Of a stretch of DNA of 64,000 nt, positions 1 to 8,908 are shown piece by piece. The stretch's first letter is position 1, and every line of letters starts with the position of its first letter. The translations under genes and the position numbers were made by a program. Origin of the DNA: Cyclobacteriaceae bacterium. Its GTDB lineage: Bacteria > Bacteroidota > Bacteroidia > Cytophagales > Cyclobacteriaceae. The stretch spans positions 233,037-297,036 of the forward strand of contig JANQKF010000034.1 of the NCBI GenBank assembly GCA_028281285.1. The letters run 5' to 3'. The notes below the pieces were generated by a model. That model was given only the letters and a program-made list of their open reading frames with translations. It did not search any database and was not told the origin of the DNA.

Positions 1-1001
1 CCACCTTTGTCCCTTTCCAAAGCGTAGAACGGGCCTTTTGGACCATAAGACTTGTCCACCACTTTCTTAATTTCGAGCAGATCATTCTCATCAAGATTAA
101 ATTCCGATAGCTTCTTGAGTTTTTCAAGATGATTCCGATTTCTGGCACCCACAATCACAGCTCCCACCATGGGTTTTTGGAGGAGATATCGACAAGCCAC
201 CTCGGCAATGCCAACCTCATGTTTGTCTGCAACTCGCTTCAATGCCTGGAGGGCTTCTTGAAATAGATCGTAACCTCCAAATTCATCAATGATCAACCGG
301 TATTTGGTTAAAGATCTATTTTCATATGGAGGAGTTGGGTCCTGAGCATTGAGATAGCGATCACTTAAGAACCCCCCAGCAACTGATCCATAGCAAAGAA
401 ATGGGATGTCATGTTCTTTTGCTAAAGCCTGCATGTCGAGTTCAGCCCGATGGTCTAGTACTGAGTACTGAACCTGGTTGGCAGCAACAGGCACTCCTGT
501 GTCCAATATTTCCTTTAATCGTTGCCCGTCAAAGTTGGTGACACCAATATGCCTGATCTTTCCTTCCTGTTGAAGCTCAGCCAAGTGTTGAGCTGTTTCT
601 ACGTAGTTATTGAAATCATAATCCCACCAGGAGAATTGAACTAGGTCAAGTCGCTCAACACCTAACCGCGTCAGCGACCTTTCAATGATCTGGGCAGTTT
701 TCTTTTTCGTGAGTGATCCCAGGGCATCCAGGTCAGGCACGTATTTGGTATGCACCTGAACATAGGGGAGGCCACCACTTTTGAAAGCATCTTGATGTTG
801 TTTCAGAAATTTTCCAATGAGCTCTTCAACACCGGTGTAGATATCCGCACAATCAAAGGTTGTGATGCCCGTTTCTACAAAGGCACGCATATCGGCAATG
901 GCATCTCGTTCATCAATGCTTCCATGACCACCAGCGAGGTGCCATCCACCTTTGATTACTCGTGATATTGAATAACCCGGTCTGATTTCAATTCTTTCCA
1001 T
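1..1001 (-). CDS. Aldo/keto reductase (3' end cut by window edge)
   Basis: About 333 codons are visible and the C-terminus lies outside the window. This is a cytoplasmic TIM-barrel oxidoreductase expected to use NAD(P)H. The start at 1001 gives [11 protein letters not shown]. The family residues Asp50 and Tyr55 (FDCADIY) and Lys86 (HTKY) are present. The fourth, the histidine of the usual IHW motif, is replaced by Ser124 in the stretch QFSWWD. The C-terminal half keeps the barrel strands (LCYGSVAGGF, VIVGARN). The gene overlaps the preceding lipoprotein gene by 14 nt, so it is probably translated as the third member of that operon. Assignment to the superfamily is firm. Substrate is unknown, and the missing histidine makes ordinary carbonyl reduction uncertain. 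Confidence 0.85.
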   Translation of the reverse strand, partial: MERIEIRPGYSISRVIKGGWHLAGGHGSIDERDAIADMRAFVETGITTFDCADIYTGVEELIGKFLKQHQDAFKSGGLPYVQVHTKYVPDLDALGSLTKKKTAQIIERSLTRLGVERLDLVQFSWWDYDFNNYVETAQHLAELQQEGKIRHIGVTNFDGQRLKEILDTGVPVAANQVQYSVLDHRAELDMQALAKEHDIPFLCYGSVAGGFLSDRYLNAQDPTPPYENRSLTKYRLIIDEFGGYDLFQEALQALKRVADKHEVGIAEVACRYLLQKPMVGAVIVGARNRNHLEKLKKLSEFNLDENDLLEIKKVVDKSYGPKGPFYALERDKG

Positions 1002-1836
1002 TGGTAATCTGTTGTTCCAATCTTGCTTTCATACCAACTGCAATCAAATGATTGGAATCGGCTTCTATTACTTGATTCATCAATATAAGTGCCTCTTCTA
1101 ATTTTTGTTCAGCCTGAAGAATTTGAGCTTCCAGTACCATTGGACTCAAATAAGAGGGATTGGTGTGAATGCTTTTGTATTCGGCCAATAGTTCTTTTGC
1201 TTTGTCTACATTTCCCAGTTCGAGGTTCAAGGCTGCCTGATATGTGATATAGAAGCCAAGTTTTAATTGATTCGGAAGTGCTAGTAATTTCAAGGAATCT
1301 AATGCCATTTGTGCACCGTGATTGGCATGAAGAAACTCAATATACTCCGCTTTGAAATAGTTGTCCTCAGGAAATTTACGGGCAAAGGCGCCAAAGTTCT
1401 TTTCAGCCAGTACTCTTCTTGACTGATTGAATTCCTGAGAGTTTGGCATGCCTTGATCACGGTTGTTGGCGGCAATATGGCTTAAGATATTGACATCCAA
1501 CAGCATGCGTTCGTCCGGATCTACTTGATCTATATTCTGAAGGAGAAATTCCAGAATTTCTTTTCGTTCGTCAAGGTCTCGTGTGATTCTTGCGACCATG
1601 CTTAGGCCTAAAAGCCACTCCATATCAAAATCAGAGGCCTTTCTGAAAGCGATCTCTGATTCAGTCCAGCGACCATTGTCCAGAATTTCTTCCCATCCTT
1701 TGAGGAAGTAGTACCTGGCCGAATCGCTTTGCGAACCATAATCAAACCCGATGTTGGTGGTAGGTGAAGAACAACTTGCTGTAAGGAGAACTATTAAAAA
1801 AGAACAACTACCTACCTGGAAAGACCTGAGCATCAA
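988..1836 (-). CDS. TPR-like lipoprotein
   Basis: A 282-residue protein with a lipoprotein signal: a hydrophobic stretch ends in LTASC, with Cys22 as the predicted lipidated residue. The rest is helical with repeat-like segments (for example [14 protein letters not shown] near 65 and [20 protein letters not shown] near 250), typical of tetratricopeptide folds used for protein binding at the cell envelope. Its start overlaps the stop of the DUF885-like gene by 4 nt (ATGA), and its end overlaps the aldo/keto reductase, so the three form one transcription unit. No catalytic motif is seen. A scaffold or assembly role is inferred only from fold and location. Confidence 0.75.
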   Translation of the reverse strand: MMLRSFQVGSCSFLIVLLTASCSSPTTNIGFDYGSQSDSARYYFLKGWEEILDNGRWTESEIAFRKASDFDMEWLLGLSMVARITRDLDERKEILEFLLQNIDQVDPDERMLLDVNILSHIAANNRDQGMPNSQEFNQSRRVLAEKNFGAFARKFPEDNYFKAEYIEFLHANHGAQMALDSLKLLALPNQLKLGFYITYQAALNLELGNVDKAKELLAEYKSIHTNPSYLSPMVLEAQILQAEQKLEEALILMNQVIEADSNHLIAVGMKARLEQQITNGKN

Positions 1837-3476
1837 TTCTGTGCAGTGATATTTCTGATCTCAGTGTCCACACCGGTCATTTCCCAATGACTGAGTGCCA
1901 TTGGAATACAGCCAATCAAATTGAGTTTGTCGAAAAAGTCTTTGAGTTGGAAACCGGCTTCATCGTTTTTGGCGTATTCCGCCATTGCCGATTCGAGGAG
2001 ATATTTTCCGGTAATATAGCTAGTGCCATAGCCTGGTTGGCGCAGGTAGAGGTGTTGTTCGAAAATCAACAATTCTTTCTCGGTTTTCATCCATCCTCTC
2101 GGAGTCCATTCAGAATGGATTCCGCCAGCTTCTTCCATGGTCATTTCATTCGCATGAGCATAAAGAGAACCCAAGCCTCTGGCCGCTCGTTGGGCAATCA
2201 TGATGTAGACGATTTCCCGAACTCTGGGATCATCTTCATACATGCCCGCGTCCATAAACATTTCTTCCACAGCTGTAGCCACACCCTCATTTCTTGAATC
2301 CCAAATGTTGTAGAGAAGAGGCTCTTTTCTAATCGGGCTCATATGAGGTTCGAGATCCATTCGTGCCAATTCGAACCAATGATAAAAATGGCAAAACAAA
2401 GGGCGCTGATCATAATGCCTTCCAATCACAAAGAAGTTTCGTTTTTGTTCTGGGGTGAACGAACCAAAATGCGGCCGCAAAGCAGGTCCGAAATAGTTTT
2501 TCACGGTTACGATATTGTCATTCTCCAGAAAATTGAGAAAGCTGCGTGCGGCACGTTCTGACATGGCATCATATTCGGAAGCATTCTGAACAGGCTTCAA
2601 TTCTGGAAGATCCCTGTTGCGGTGTTCCTCCAACTTCAAGGCCGACCAGGCTCGGGCCAATTCTCTTTTTAGAATCATCACCTCATCTTCCCACGTTAGC
2701 GGCACCAAGTGCACGTTTTGCATGTACCAGGTATAATTGTCTTTCCCTAAACCTGAGGGACCTGTCTTGCTTGCACTTTGCGCTTCCAACCAGGAGGCCA
2801 AGTCGTCAGTGGAAGTAATGGCGGCATCAATGGCTGCTTCTAAACCTTGATCTCCCTTAATACCATTCCATTCTTTTATCGTTTTTAAGTTGGCCGATTG
2901 CGTGTGAAAGTCACGAATTCCGGCAATCCATAGGTCTCGTGCGTTTCCGGTTAAATTTCCTTTGGCTTGTTCATTCAAAGTCGGAATGATCCCGAGCTCA
3001 TTCAATAATTTAGTTCGAGTTTCCTCTGTTAATGGGAATTTGTAGGTCCAGATTTCTGTGGTACCATGATGCGTAGGCCCCTCATGAGCCGGTACATCGC
3101 TTCTTGCCATCCATAATGATTTGTAAAATGATGGATCCCGAACCCATGGTTTAAGGATATTATGATTGAAATCATAACCATTCATTTCAGCCCAGACTAT
3201 GTGATAATCCACTTGATTTGGAATTGACCATCCTGAGGTGTCCATGGCTAATAGTCTGGCTTGCAACTTTCTAAATTCAGGCCAGCGCTTTTCAAATGTC
3301 GCAGCGGTATAGTCAGGTGCTTCATTGAGCTTGGGAGGGTTTTCAAATTCTCGCCATTCCTCGAAGAGCGACACTAAGTCTTGATAGTCACGAGTAACAG
3401 GAGCATCAGGAGTATTTTCTGACGGCTGGCAGCCAAATACAAGAACAGCCAGGCAAAGAAGCAAAATGCGATTCAT
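1833..3476 (-). CDS. DUF885-like lipoprotein
   Basis: 547 residues with a lipoprotein signal (LVFGC, Cys16). The body resembles DUF885 proteins, a family of secreted or envelope proteins distantly related to metallopeptidases: it has the mid-region [11 protein letters not shown], a [20 protein letters not shown] stretch where family members carry an EGWALYAE-like helix, and the C-terminal [13 protein letters not shown] block. The zinc-binding HEAxPGHH motif usual in DUF885 is not apparent. A stretch with several histidines ([17 protein letters not shown], near residue 353) lies in about that place. It may be a divergent or inactive peptidase. It is the first gene of a three-gene overlapping operon. 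Confidence 0.7.
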   Translation of the reverse strand: MNRILLLCLAVLVFGCQPSENTPDAPVTRDYQDLVSLFEEWREFENPPKLNEAPDYTAATFEKRWPEFRKLQARLLAMDTSGWSIPNQVDYHIVWAEMNGYDFNHNILKPWVRDPSFYKSLWMARSDVPAHEGPTHHGTTEIWTYKFPLTEETRTKLLNELGIIPTLNEQAKGNLTGNARDLWIAGIRDFHTQSANLKTIKEWNGIKGDQGLEAAIDAAITSTDDLASWLEAQSASKTGPSGLGKDNYTWYMQNVHLVPLTWEDEVMILKRELARAWSALKLEEHRNRDLPELKPVQNASEYDAMSERAARSFLNFLENDNIVTVKNYFGPALRPHFGSFTPEQKRNFFVIGRHYDQRPLFCHFYHWFELARMDLEPHMSPIRKEPLLYNIWDSRNEGVATAVEEMFMDAGMYEDDPRVREIVYIMIAQRAARGLGSLYAHANEMTMEEAGGIHSEWTPRGWMKTEKELLIFEQHLYLRQPGYGTSYITGKYLLESAMAEYAKNDEAGFQLKDFFDKLNLIGCIPMALSHWEMTGVDTEIRNITAQN

Positions 3477-3493
3477 AGGAATTCATTAAGGTT

Positions 3494-3514
3494 GATTCCT
3501 TAAGATAAGGAATC
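3494..3514. promoter_or_regulatory. 9-bp inverted repeat before DUF885-like gene
   Basis: GATTCCTTA at 3494-3502 and TAAGGAATC at 3506-3514 form a perfect 9-bp inverted repeat with a 3-nt loop, 18 nt upstream of the start of the minus-strand operon. No T-run follows on either strand, so an operator or 5'-leader hairpin is more likely than a terminator. Confidence 0.4.
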
Positions 3515-3579
3515 TCCCTTTTCTGACCTATATAGTCTGGCTACCCTTATATAAGAGGTAATATGTGAACCAATGATGT

Positions 3580-4023
3580 TTAGCCTCCCTCTTGATTATG
3601 ATCGTGGCTAATCATCCAGGCAATACCGAATTGATCAACGCACATGCCGAAATAAGAACCCCAGAAGGTGTCGGCCATTGGCATTTCAACCCGTCCACCC
3701 GCTGAGAATTCAGCCATCAATCGATCGGCCTCTTCCTTGGAATTTGTGGAAAGAGAAATTGAAAAATTGTTTCCTTCCTTGTATCCAGATGCCCAGGGTC
3801 CAGCTGTATCGCTGCCCATGAGGACAGAATCACCACTCAATGGCAATGAAACGTGCATAATTTTGTTCCCGTCTTCTTCGGGCATTGGAGGCATACCTTC
3901 CTGAGGAGGCATCTCGCTGAAGCGCGACATCATCTGGAATTCACCACCTAGAATCGATTTGTAAAAATTGAAAGCTTCTTCGCAATTGCCATTAAAGGTC
4001 AAATAGATATTTGCTGTGGTCAT
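3580..4023 (-). CDS. VOC-family protein, PhnB-like
   Basis: About 147 residues from the ATG at 4023 (MTTANIYLTFNG); a longer reading from 4068 adds 15 residues that do not look like the fold. The paired beta-alpha-beta-beta-beta units of the vicinal-oxygen-chelate fold are visible, with the PhnB hallmarks NGNCEEAFNFYKSIL at the start, a methionine- and proline-rich loop (EMPPQEGMPPMPEE), and the C-terminal FWGSYFGMCVDQFGIAWMI. Proteins of this subgroup are small cytoplasmic enzymes or binding proteins whose substrates are mostly unknown. It is monocistronic and reads toward the DUF885 operon. Confidence 0.8.
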   Translation of the reverse strand: MTTANIYLTFNGNCEEAFNFYKSILGGEFQMMSRFSEMPPQEGMPPMPEEDGNKIMHVSLPLSGDSVLMGSDTAGPWASGYKEGNNFSISLSTNSKEEADRLMAEFSAGGRVEMPMADTFWGSYFGMCVDQFGIAWMISHDHNQEGG

Positions 4024-4122
4024 GATTGGGTTGTTAAGAGTTTTTGTGGAGGAAGACATTACCTCCATTCATGGAATAAGATACCAGTTGTAGACGTGAA
4101 TTGAAAATGCCTCGATTAAGAA

Positions 4123-4944
4123 TTATAAACGAGCGATCATCTCATTAAAACGCTTAGTAGCGATTTCACTGGGCTTTCCTTTTCTACAAAGATTCATTTT
4201 GGCCAATCGTCTATTTGGGTTTTCCACAATCATATTGCCCTCAACAAGTTTTTTCTTCAATGCGCTCAAGGCTTCCAGAAAACGACTGTCATTTTTCGCT
4301 TTATTATAGAAAGAGAGAGTGTGGCAATAATAGAACAGGTTGTACCTTAGAAATGGAAATTCGGTTTGCATAAATAAGGTGCCGATACCGAAAGAACAGG
4401 GTCCCAATGGCCGTTTTAACTCCCAATGCTCCAATAGAAATTCTACAGCCTCATCTAATCGATCATCATTGTTTAAATAAGGGGTGTGCCTTAAGACATC
4501 GAGAGCTTCTAGCGTAGTTCCCGGATTGGAGGCATCTGAATAGGGGTTTTTACCCAACTTGGCCGCTTTACATCGCCAGGCCCCATCCATATGGAGATCA
4601 TCCAGAAGATAGGCTAATGTTGGTTCTAATCTGGAATCTCCGACATAGCCCATGGCATGCAGAACCCGGGCCATAGTGATGGTATAGCATACATAATGCG
4701 TTCCGCTGGGGGAGATTCTGAACTTACCATCCTCCCGTTGGGTCTTGAAGATCGTTTCGGCAATTCCCTTGATGTATTTGTTCTCTTTGGTAAGCCCCAA
4801 CTCGGATAAGAGTATGCCAGCATCTCTTGTGGAAAAAGGGCTTCCTTTTCCAACTCTTAAATCGGGAGTGGTCCAATGGTCACCGCCAAGATGGTTAATC
4901 TTGGACAGGATGAATTCAATATCTTCCTGAGCTTTGGAATTCAT
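4123..4944 (-). CDS. Prenyltransferase/squalene-cyclase-repeat-like protein
   Basis: 273 residues with no signal peptide. The sequence has alternating helices and QREDGKF or DGAWRC turns (around residues 70 and 125) as in alpha/alpha toroid proteins of the prenyltransferase and squalene-oxidase repeat class. The catalytic DXDD of true squalene cyclases is not seen. Related proteins occur as stand-alone hypothetical genes in several bacterial phyla. The function is unknown; a degenerate glycan- or terpene-related toroid is possible. It is flanked by short gaps and shares no evident operon with its neighbours. Confidence 0.55.
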   Translation of the reverse strand: MNSKAQEDIEFILSKINHLGGDHWTTPDLRVGKGSPFSTRDAGILLSELGLTKENKYIKGIAETIFKTQREDGKFRISPSGTHYVCYTITMARVLHAMGYVGDSRLEPTLAYLLDDLHMDGAWRCKAAKLGKNPYSDASNPGTTLEALDVLRHTPYLNNDDRLDEAVEFLLEHWELKRPLGPCSFGIGTLFMQTEFPFLRYNLFYYCHTLSFYNKAKNDSRFLEALSALKKKLVEGNMIVENPNRRLAKMNLCRKGKPSEIATKRFNEMIARL

Positions 4945-5057
4945 GGACCATTAAGTTCTTGAAATTGAAATGAAGAGTCAATGCTTTACTGCATGCTCTG
5001 CAGGAATTAACTTATTGATCCATAACCTCATCTCTCATTCGGTGATTCAAACACCAA

Positions 5058-5651
5058 TTAACTACCCGGTGGAGGGTTGATTACCGCAGCCGGCACAGCA
5101 TTGTCCACTGGATCGATCGACATAAGATACCTATAGATAGCTTCAATTTCAGAGTCCTTCAAATGTTTATGTCCTGGCCACGGCATGGGGGGCAGCAATG
5201 GCCTGGTATTGTCCATTCCCTTATATTTTCCTTCACGTAAAGCTTTCGTAAAGTTTTCGAGAGTCCAGTTACCGATCCCTGTTTCATGTGGTGTAAGGTT
5301 GGCTGAATAAGAAACACCCCACGGACCCACAGCTGCAGTGAGATGTCCGTTAAAAAGGACCCATTGTCCTGAGGTGATCATTGAGACGTCATATGGCCCG
5401 AGTGGCATGTCTGCTGGATGCCCGGACAATCTACGGTTCTGATCTGGCATTGGTCCTTGAGGGGTCATGACTTTTGGCGAGTGGCAATCATCGCATCCCA
5501 TAATCAGGACGAGTCGGCTTCCTTCTTTGATTATCTCCTCTTGACTGAGCTGGGCTGTTTCATGTTCAGTACCCTGATCATGAGTTGCCGAATTGCATGC
5601 GAGAATCAGGAAGGCAGTAAACACTGCCAACAATATAGGTTGAAGTTTCAT
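5058..5651 (-). CDS. Monohaem c-type cytochrome lipoprotein
   Basis: 197 residues. A lipoprotein signal ends at Cys19 (LILAC), so the protein should be anchored to the envelope on the periplasmic side. One haem c site, Cys53-x-x-Cys56-His57 (CDDCH), follows a short linker. A methionine in LLPPMPWPGHKHL near residue 160 is a likely sixth ligand. The central SANLTPHETGIGNWT motif and the closing EIEAIYRYLMSI are typical of the cytochrome c subunits that pair with dehydrogenases such as alcohol or sugar dehydrogenases. No such enzyme is adjacent, so its electron donor is unknown. Confidence 0.85.
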   Translation of the reverse strand: MKLQPILLAVFTAFLILACNSATHDQGTEHETAQLSQEEIIKEGSRLVLIMGCDDCHSPKVMTPQGPMPDQNRRLSGHPADMPLGPYDVSMITSGQWVLFNGHLTAAVGPWGVSYSANLTPHETGIGNWTLENFTKALREGKYKGMDNTRPLLPPMPWPGHKHLKDSEIEAIYRYLMSIDPVDNAVPAAVINPPPGS

Positions 5652-5754
5652 TTTGGTTAAGGTTGATTAATAACTCCCATAAAATACACATTAATTGAGA
5701 GTCTGTCAATCGAAAAATCGATCAAAGTAATTGATTATAAGCTAATTATGGAAA

Positions 5755-6264
5755 TCATTGGTTGTTTTTCAGCTTATAATAGTGATGCTCGTCCCAAACC
5801 TTATCATTCTTGATCACTGCCTTTTTGAAGATACCTTCTCTTTGAAAACCATTTTTTTGGAGGACCTTGATTGATCCTTGGTTAAATTCAAAAACCCCAG
5901 CGAATACCCGGTTCAGGTTTAGTTCATTAAAGGCATATTCGGTAATCAATCGCACTGCCTCAGTGGCAATTCCTTTTCCCCAATAGGGTTCTCCAATCCA
6001 ATACCCCATTTCACCTGAGAGTCGGTAGACATCTTTTTGAAGGATTACTCCAATGACCCCGACTAACTCGCCATTATACTCAATTCCAAAATTCTGGTAG
6101 GGGTCTTCTTCAAGCGTGAGATTTATGAAGAAATCAGCATCAGTGACGGCATAAGGATGTGGCAGAAGGTCCCGGAGGTTATCCCATACCTTTTTATTGT
6201 TAGCAAGAAGTGTAAGCTGGTCCCTGTCGTTGGGCTGTAGTCTTCTTAATTGGATATTTGCCAC
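5755..6264 (-). CDS. GNAT N-acetyltransferase, RimJ/RimL type
   Basis: 169 residues, the usual length of the family. The acetyl-CoA-binding core is clear: GYWIGEPYWGKGIATEAV (pyrophosphate-binding Gly motif, near residue 90) followed by LNRVFAGVFEFNQGSIKVLQKNGF, the standard N-x-x-S helix. Such cytoplasmic enzymes acetylate protein N-termini, amino sugars or small amines. The gene is divergent from the Crp/Fnr gene at 6355, with 90 nt between them. No further substrate hint is visible. Confidence 0.9.
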   Translation of the reverse strand: MANIQLRRLQPNDRDQLTLLANNKKVWDNLRDLLPHPYAVTDADFFINLTLEEDPYQNFGIEYNGELVGVIGVILQKDVYRLSGEMGYWIGEPYWGKGIATEAVRLITEYAFNELNLNRVFAGVFEFNQGSIKVLQKNGFQREGIFKKAVIKNDKVWDEHHYYKLKNNQ

Positions 6265-6325
6265 CTCTAAATATATCTATTCGATTCTAAGACTTTTGAA
6301 TCAATTTATATCTAAGGTTGTTGGA

Positions 6326-6341
6326 TTTGATAAGACTCAAA
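6326..6341. promoter_or_regulatory. Palindrome upstream of the Crp/Fnr gene
   Basis: TTTGA-N6-TCAAA, centred 21 nt before the ATG of the regulator gene at 6355. A position this close to the start suits negative autoregulation. The core (TGAT-N4-CTCA) also resembles the FNR-like sites of the right half of the window, with one mismatch. Confidence 0.35.
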
Positions 6342-6354
6342 TGGTAATTCATAC

Positions 6355-6984
6355 ATGACTACAAGTTTTCAAGATTTGTTGACCTCCATTGGTTTTGAAG
6401 AAGGGTTGATTGCTGAAGTTCTTCAGAATGGATATTTGCTTAAGGTAAAATCTGATATGCCCTTGATAAGTCCGGGAACCAAACCAGAAGATATGCCAAT
6501 GGTAATCTCCGGGACCTTAAGGATCATGCGTGAAGACGAGGAAGGAAATGAGCTTTTCCTATACTACCTCGAGGGAGGTGAGGCATGTGCCATGTCGATT
6601 TCCTGTTGCATGAGTGCTCAAATGATCCAGTTCAAGGCTGTGGCGGAGACGGATGCCGAACTCTGGATGGTACCAATGCAACTCATAGATGAATGGATGT
6701 CGAAATATCGGAATTTTCGAAAATTCATCATCGACTCTTATCAATCCAGGTTTGACGAACTTCTCCAAACTGTTGACAGTATTGCATTTATGAAAATGGA
6801 TGAGCGCTTGTTAAAGTACCTTTTGGATAAAAAGCAGAGTGCCGGGTCCTTTGAAATTCATAAGAGTCATGAGCAGATAGCTAATGAACTTAATACATCC
6901 AGGGTGGTTGTTTCACGACTCCTTAAGAAATTGGAGAAAGCGGACAGAGTGTTGCTTCACCGAAACAAGATTGAAATTCTTTAG
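6355..6984 (+). CDS. Crp/Fnr-family regulator with Cys-rich beta-roll
   Basis: 209 residues: a cyclic-nucleotide-binding-like beta-roll (about 25-115), a dimer helix (115-150) and a winged helix-turn-helix (155-209). The recognition helix is TSRVVVSRLLKK: Ser187 and Arg188 match FNR, but Val184 stands where FNR has its DNA-contacting Glu, so a target other than TTGAT is expected. Three cysteines (Cys78, Cys84, Cys85 in EACAMSISCCM) lie in the roll. No N-terminal Fe-S cysteine set is present. It precedes the sulfur block and two TGTAAC-N4-GTTACA sites, so I infer it controls sulfur genes, perhaps sensing sulfide or persulfide through its thiols. The signal is not proven. Confidence 0.88.
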   Translation: MTTSFQDLLTSIGFEEGLIAEVLQNGYLLKVKSDMPLISPGTKPEDMPMVISGTLRIMREDEEGNELFLYYLEGGEACAMSISCCMSAQMIQFKAVAETDAELWMVPMQLIDEWMSKYRNFRKFIIDSYQSRFDELLQTVDSIAFMKMDERLLKYLLDKKQSAGSFEIHKSHEQIANELNTSRVVVSRLLKKLEKADRVLLHRNKIEIL

Positions 6985-7061
6985 TAACCAGAGATTTTAG
7001 TGCTCTTGTAATCAAAATTTCTCAATCCATTTACTCTACCATTTTGCTATGCTGATCCTTG

Positions 7062-7106
7062 TGTAACTTTGGTCACATGTTGAGTAAGGCGCTTTTCTTT
7101 CTTTTG
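7062..7106 (+). promoter_or_regulatory. Operator and -7 element before the SulP gene
   Basis: TGTAAC-TTTG-GTCACA at 7062-7077 is a 16-nt palindrome with one mismatch, centred at 7069.5. TTCTTTTG at 7099-7106 is one base off the Bacteroidota -7 motif TANNTTTG, and its last base is 36.5 nt from the operator centre, which puts the operator near -41.5 as in class II activation. A similar operator stands at 8831-8846. Confidence 0.55.
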
Positions 7107-7116
7107 CACTCAGTAT

Positions 7117-8835
7117 ATGAATCGCATTAAATCACTAATCCCAATTCTTAGCTGGCTTCCGTCATATAAAAGGAATCATCTCAATGGTGATGTATTTGCA
7201 GGAGTCACTGTAGGCATCATGTTAATTCCACAAGGAATGGCCTATGCCCTGATTGCGGGTTTACCTCCTGTTTATGGATTATATGCTTCTATTGTTCCTC
7301 AAATAATTTATGCCATTCTGGGGACTTCAAGGCAACTATCAGTTGCGCCAGTTGCCATGGACTCCTTACTTGTAGCATCCGGAGTATCCGTGCTGGCAAC
7401 TGAAGGCACTGATGCCTATATCAGTTTTGCGATTCTGCTGGCTTTCTTCATGGGTGTTTCTCAGTTCTTACTTGGGACATTGCGTTTGGGGTTTATCACC
7501 AATCTCTTGTCCAAACCAGTTATCAGTGGATTCACCTCGGCTGCAGCTTTGATTATAGGCCTAAACCAACTCAAATATCTTGTCGGAACCGATATTGAGA
7601 AGAGTAATCGCATCTATGAAGTATTGGTGAATGCATTCAATAAAATTGATGAAACCCATCTTACTACTCTGATCATCGGGATTGTTGGAATAATCTTGAT
7701 CAAGGTAGCCAAACGAATCAATAAGAAGATTCCCGGGGCGTTGATAGCCGTGGCCTTTGGAACCATTCTGGTCTATGTTATGGGGTTGGATAAAAATGGT
7801 GTAAGTATTGTCAGAGAAATACCCGAAGGTCTTCCTCCATTTTCATTACCTGATTTTTCCTTAGGTCAATTTGGGGAACTGATTCCGTTAGCCCTGACAA
7901 TTTCCGTTGTTGCCTTTATGGAAGCCTTTTCAGTTGCTAAGGCAATCGAGGCCAAGAAAGGAGATCATAAAGTCATTCCCAACCAGGAACTACTGGCTTT
8001 GGGAGCTTCGAATATAGTAGGTTCATTATTTCAATCTTATCCAGTGACCGGAGGGTTTTCCAGATCGGCTGTTAACTATCAGGCGGGAGCAAATACACCG
8101 CTCTCATCAATTATTAGTGCTGTTTTAGTGGCACTTACACTCATTTTCCTCACTCCAGCCTTTTATTATCTACCACATGCCATTTTAGCCTCGGTCATTA
8201 TGGTCGCAGTTGCCGGCTTGATTGACATTAAATATGTCATTGAATTGTGGAAAGTGAGTAAAGTTGAGTTTGCCCTCTTAATGGTTACTTTTCTGGTAAC
8301 AATAAACTTCAGTATGGTACCCGGTATAGTTTCGGGCATTGTCTTTTCCATACTAATATTGATGTTCCGTACAGCTAATCCACATGTGGCAGTGTTGGGA
8401 AGGGTCAAAAACTCTATCGAGTTCAGAAACCTCAACCGGTTTGATCAATTAACACAGTGGAAGAACTTGTTGATCATCAGAATTGATACGCCCTATTCTT
8501 TTATTAATATTCAAACGATTCGAGAGCGCATTCTCAGGGAATCAGAAAAAAAAGGGAAAGAACTGACTCATGTCATTTTAGATGCTAGTTCGGTGAATTA
8601 TATTGACGCCACGGCAGTACAGGGCATAAAAGAACTAATTAAAGATTTAAAAGATAGAGAAGTTCAATTGGTATTTGCCAGTGTTATCGGACCAGTTAGG
8701 GACGGATTCAAAAAGAACGGTATCATGGAAGAAATTGAAGGGAACATCTACCTCAATACACATCAGGCGGTCAAAGCCGTATTGGGCGAAGATGTTTATC
8801 TTCACAGCGATTTTGCTGTTCAGAGCAATCTGTAA
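7117..8835 (+). CDS. SulP-family anion permease with STAS domain
   Basis: 572 residues. About eleven to fourteen hydrophobic segments span residues 25-420, including the SulP signatures GVTVGIMLIPQGMAYALIAGLPPVYGL shown in part by IPQGMAYA (near 40) and GAANxxGSLFQSYPVTGGFSRSA-like QSYPVTGGFSRSAVN (near 312). A STAS domain follows (about 440-550) with the ILDASSVNYIDATAV core strand. SulP proteins sit in the inner membrane and move sulfate, bicarbonate or other anions. Position in a sulfur block suggests sulfate or another sulfur oxyanion here, perhaps export of oxidation products, but bicarbonate cannot be excluded. Its stop codon lies inside the operator of the next gene. Confidence 0.92.
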   Translation: MNRIKSLIPILSWLPSYKRNHLNGDVFAGVTVGIMLIPQGMAYALIAGLPPVYGLYASIVPQIIYAILGTSRQLSVAPVAMDSLLVASGVSVLATEGTDAYISFAILLAFFMGVSQFLLGTLRLGFITNLLSKPVISGFTSAAALIIGLNQLKYLVGTDIEKSNRIYEVLVNAFNKIDETHLTTLIIGIVGIILIKVAKRINKKIPGALIAVAFGTILVYVMGLDKNGVSIVREIPEGLPPFSLPDFSLGQFGELIPLALTISVVAFMEAFSVAKAIEAKKGDHKVIPNQELLALGASNIVGSLFQSYPVTGGFSRSAVNYQAGANTPLSSIISAVLVALTLIFLTPAFYYLPHAILASVIMVAVAGLIDIKYVIELWKVSKVEFALLMVTFLVTINFSMVPGIVSGIVFSILILMFRTANPHVAVLGRVKNSIEFRNLNRFDQLTQWKNLLIIRIDTPYSFINIQTIRERILRESEKKGKELTHVILDASSVNYIDATAVQGIKELIKDLKDREVQLVFASVIGPVRDGFKKNGIMEEIEGNIYLNTHQAVKAVLGEDVYLHSDFAVQSNL

Positions 8836-8885
8836 CATTGGTTACACAACGGATCGACAAATGAACCGATATTGAAAAAGTTTTG
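8831..8885 (+). promoter_or_regulatory. Operator before the persulfide dioxygenase-rhodanese gene
   Basis: TGTAAC-ATTG-GTTACA at 8831-8846 has perfect 6-bp arms and covers the TAA stop of the SulP gene. A weak -7 candidate, AAGTTTTG, ends at 8885, 46.5 nt from the operator centre. That is ten bases (one helical turn) more than at the SulP promoter. Confidence 0.5.
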
Positions 8886-8908
8886 TAGTAGAGAAGAAGT
8901 CGGAAAAA

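Noticed and set aside
7064..7071. TAACTTTG as the -7 element of the SulP promoter
   Set aside because: It is a perfect TANNTTTG match with TTTTG 17 nt upstream, but it lies inside the TGTAAC dyad. The TTCTTTTG at 7099-7106 keeps the 36.5-nt spacing seen elsewhere, so I prefer it; the first cannot be excluded as a repressed promoter.
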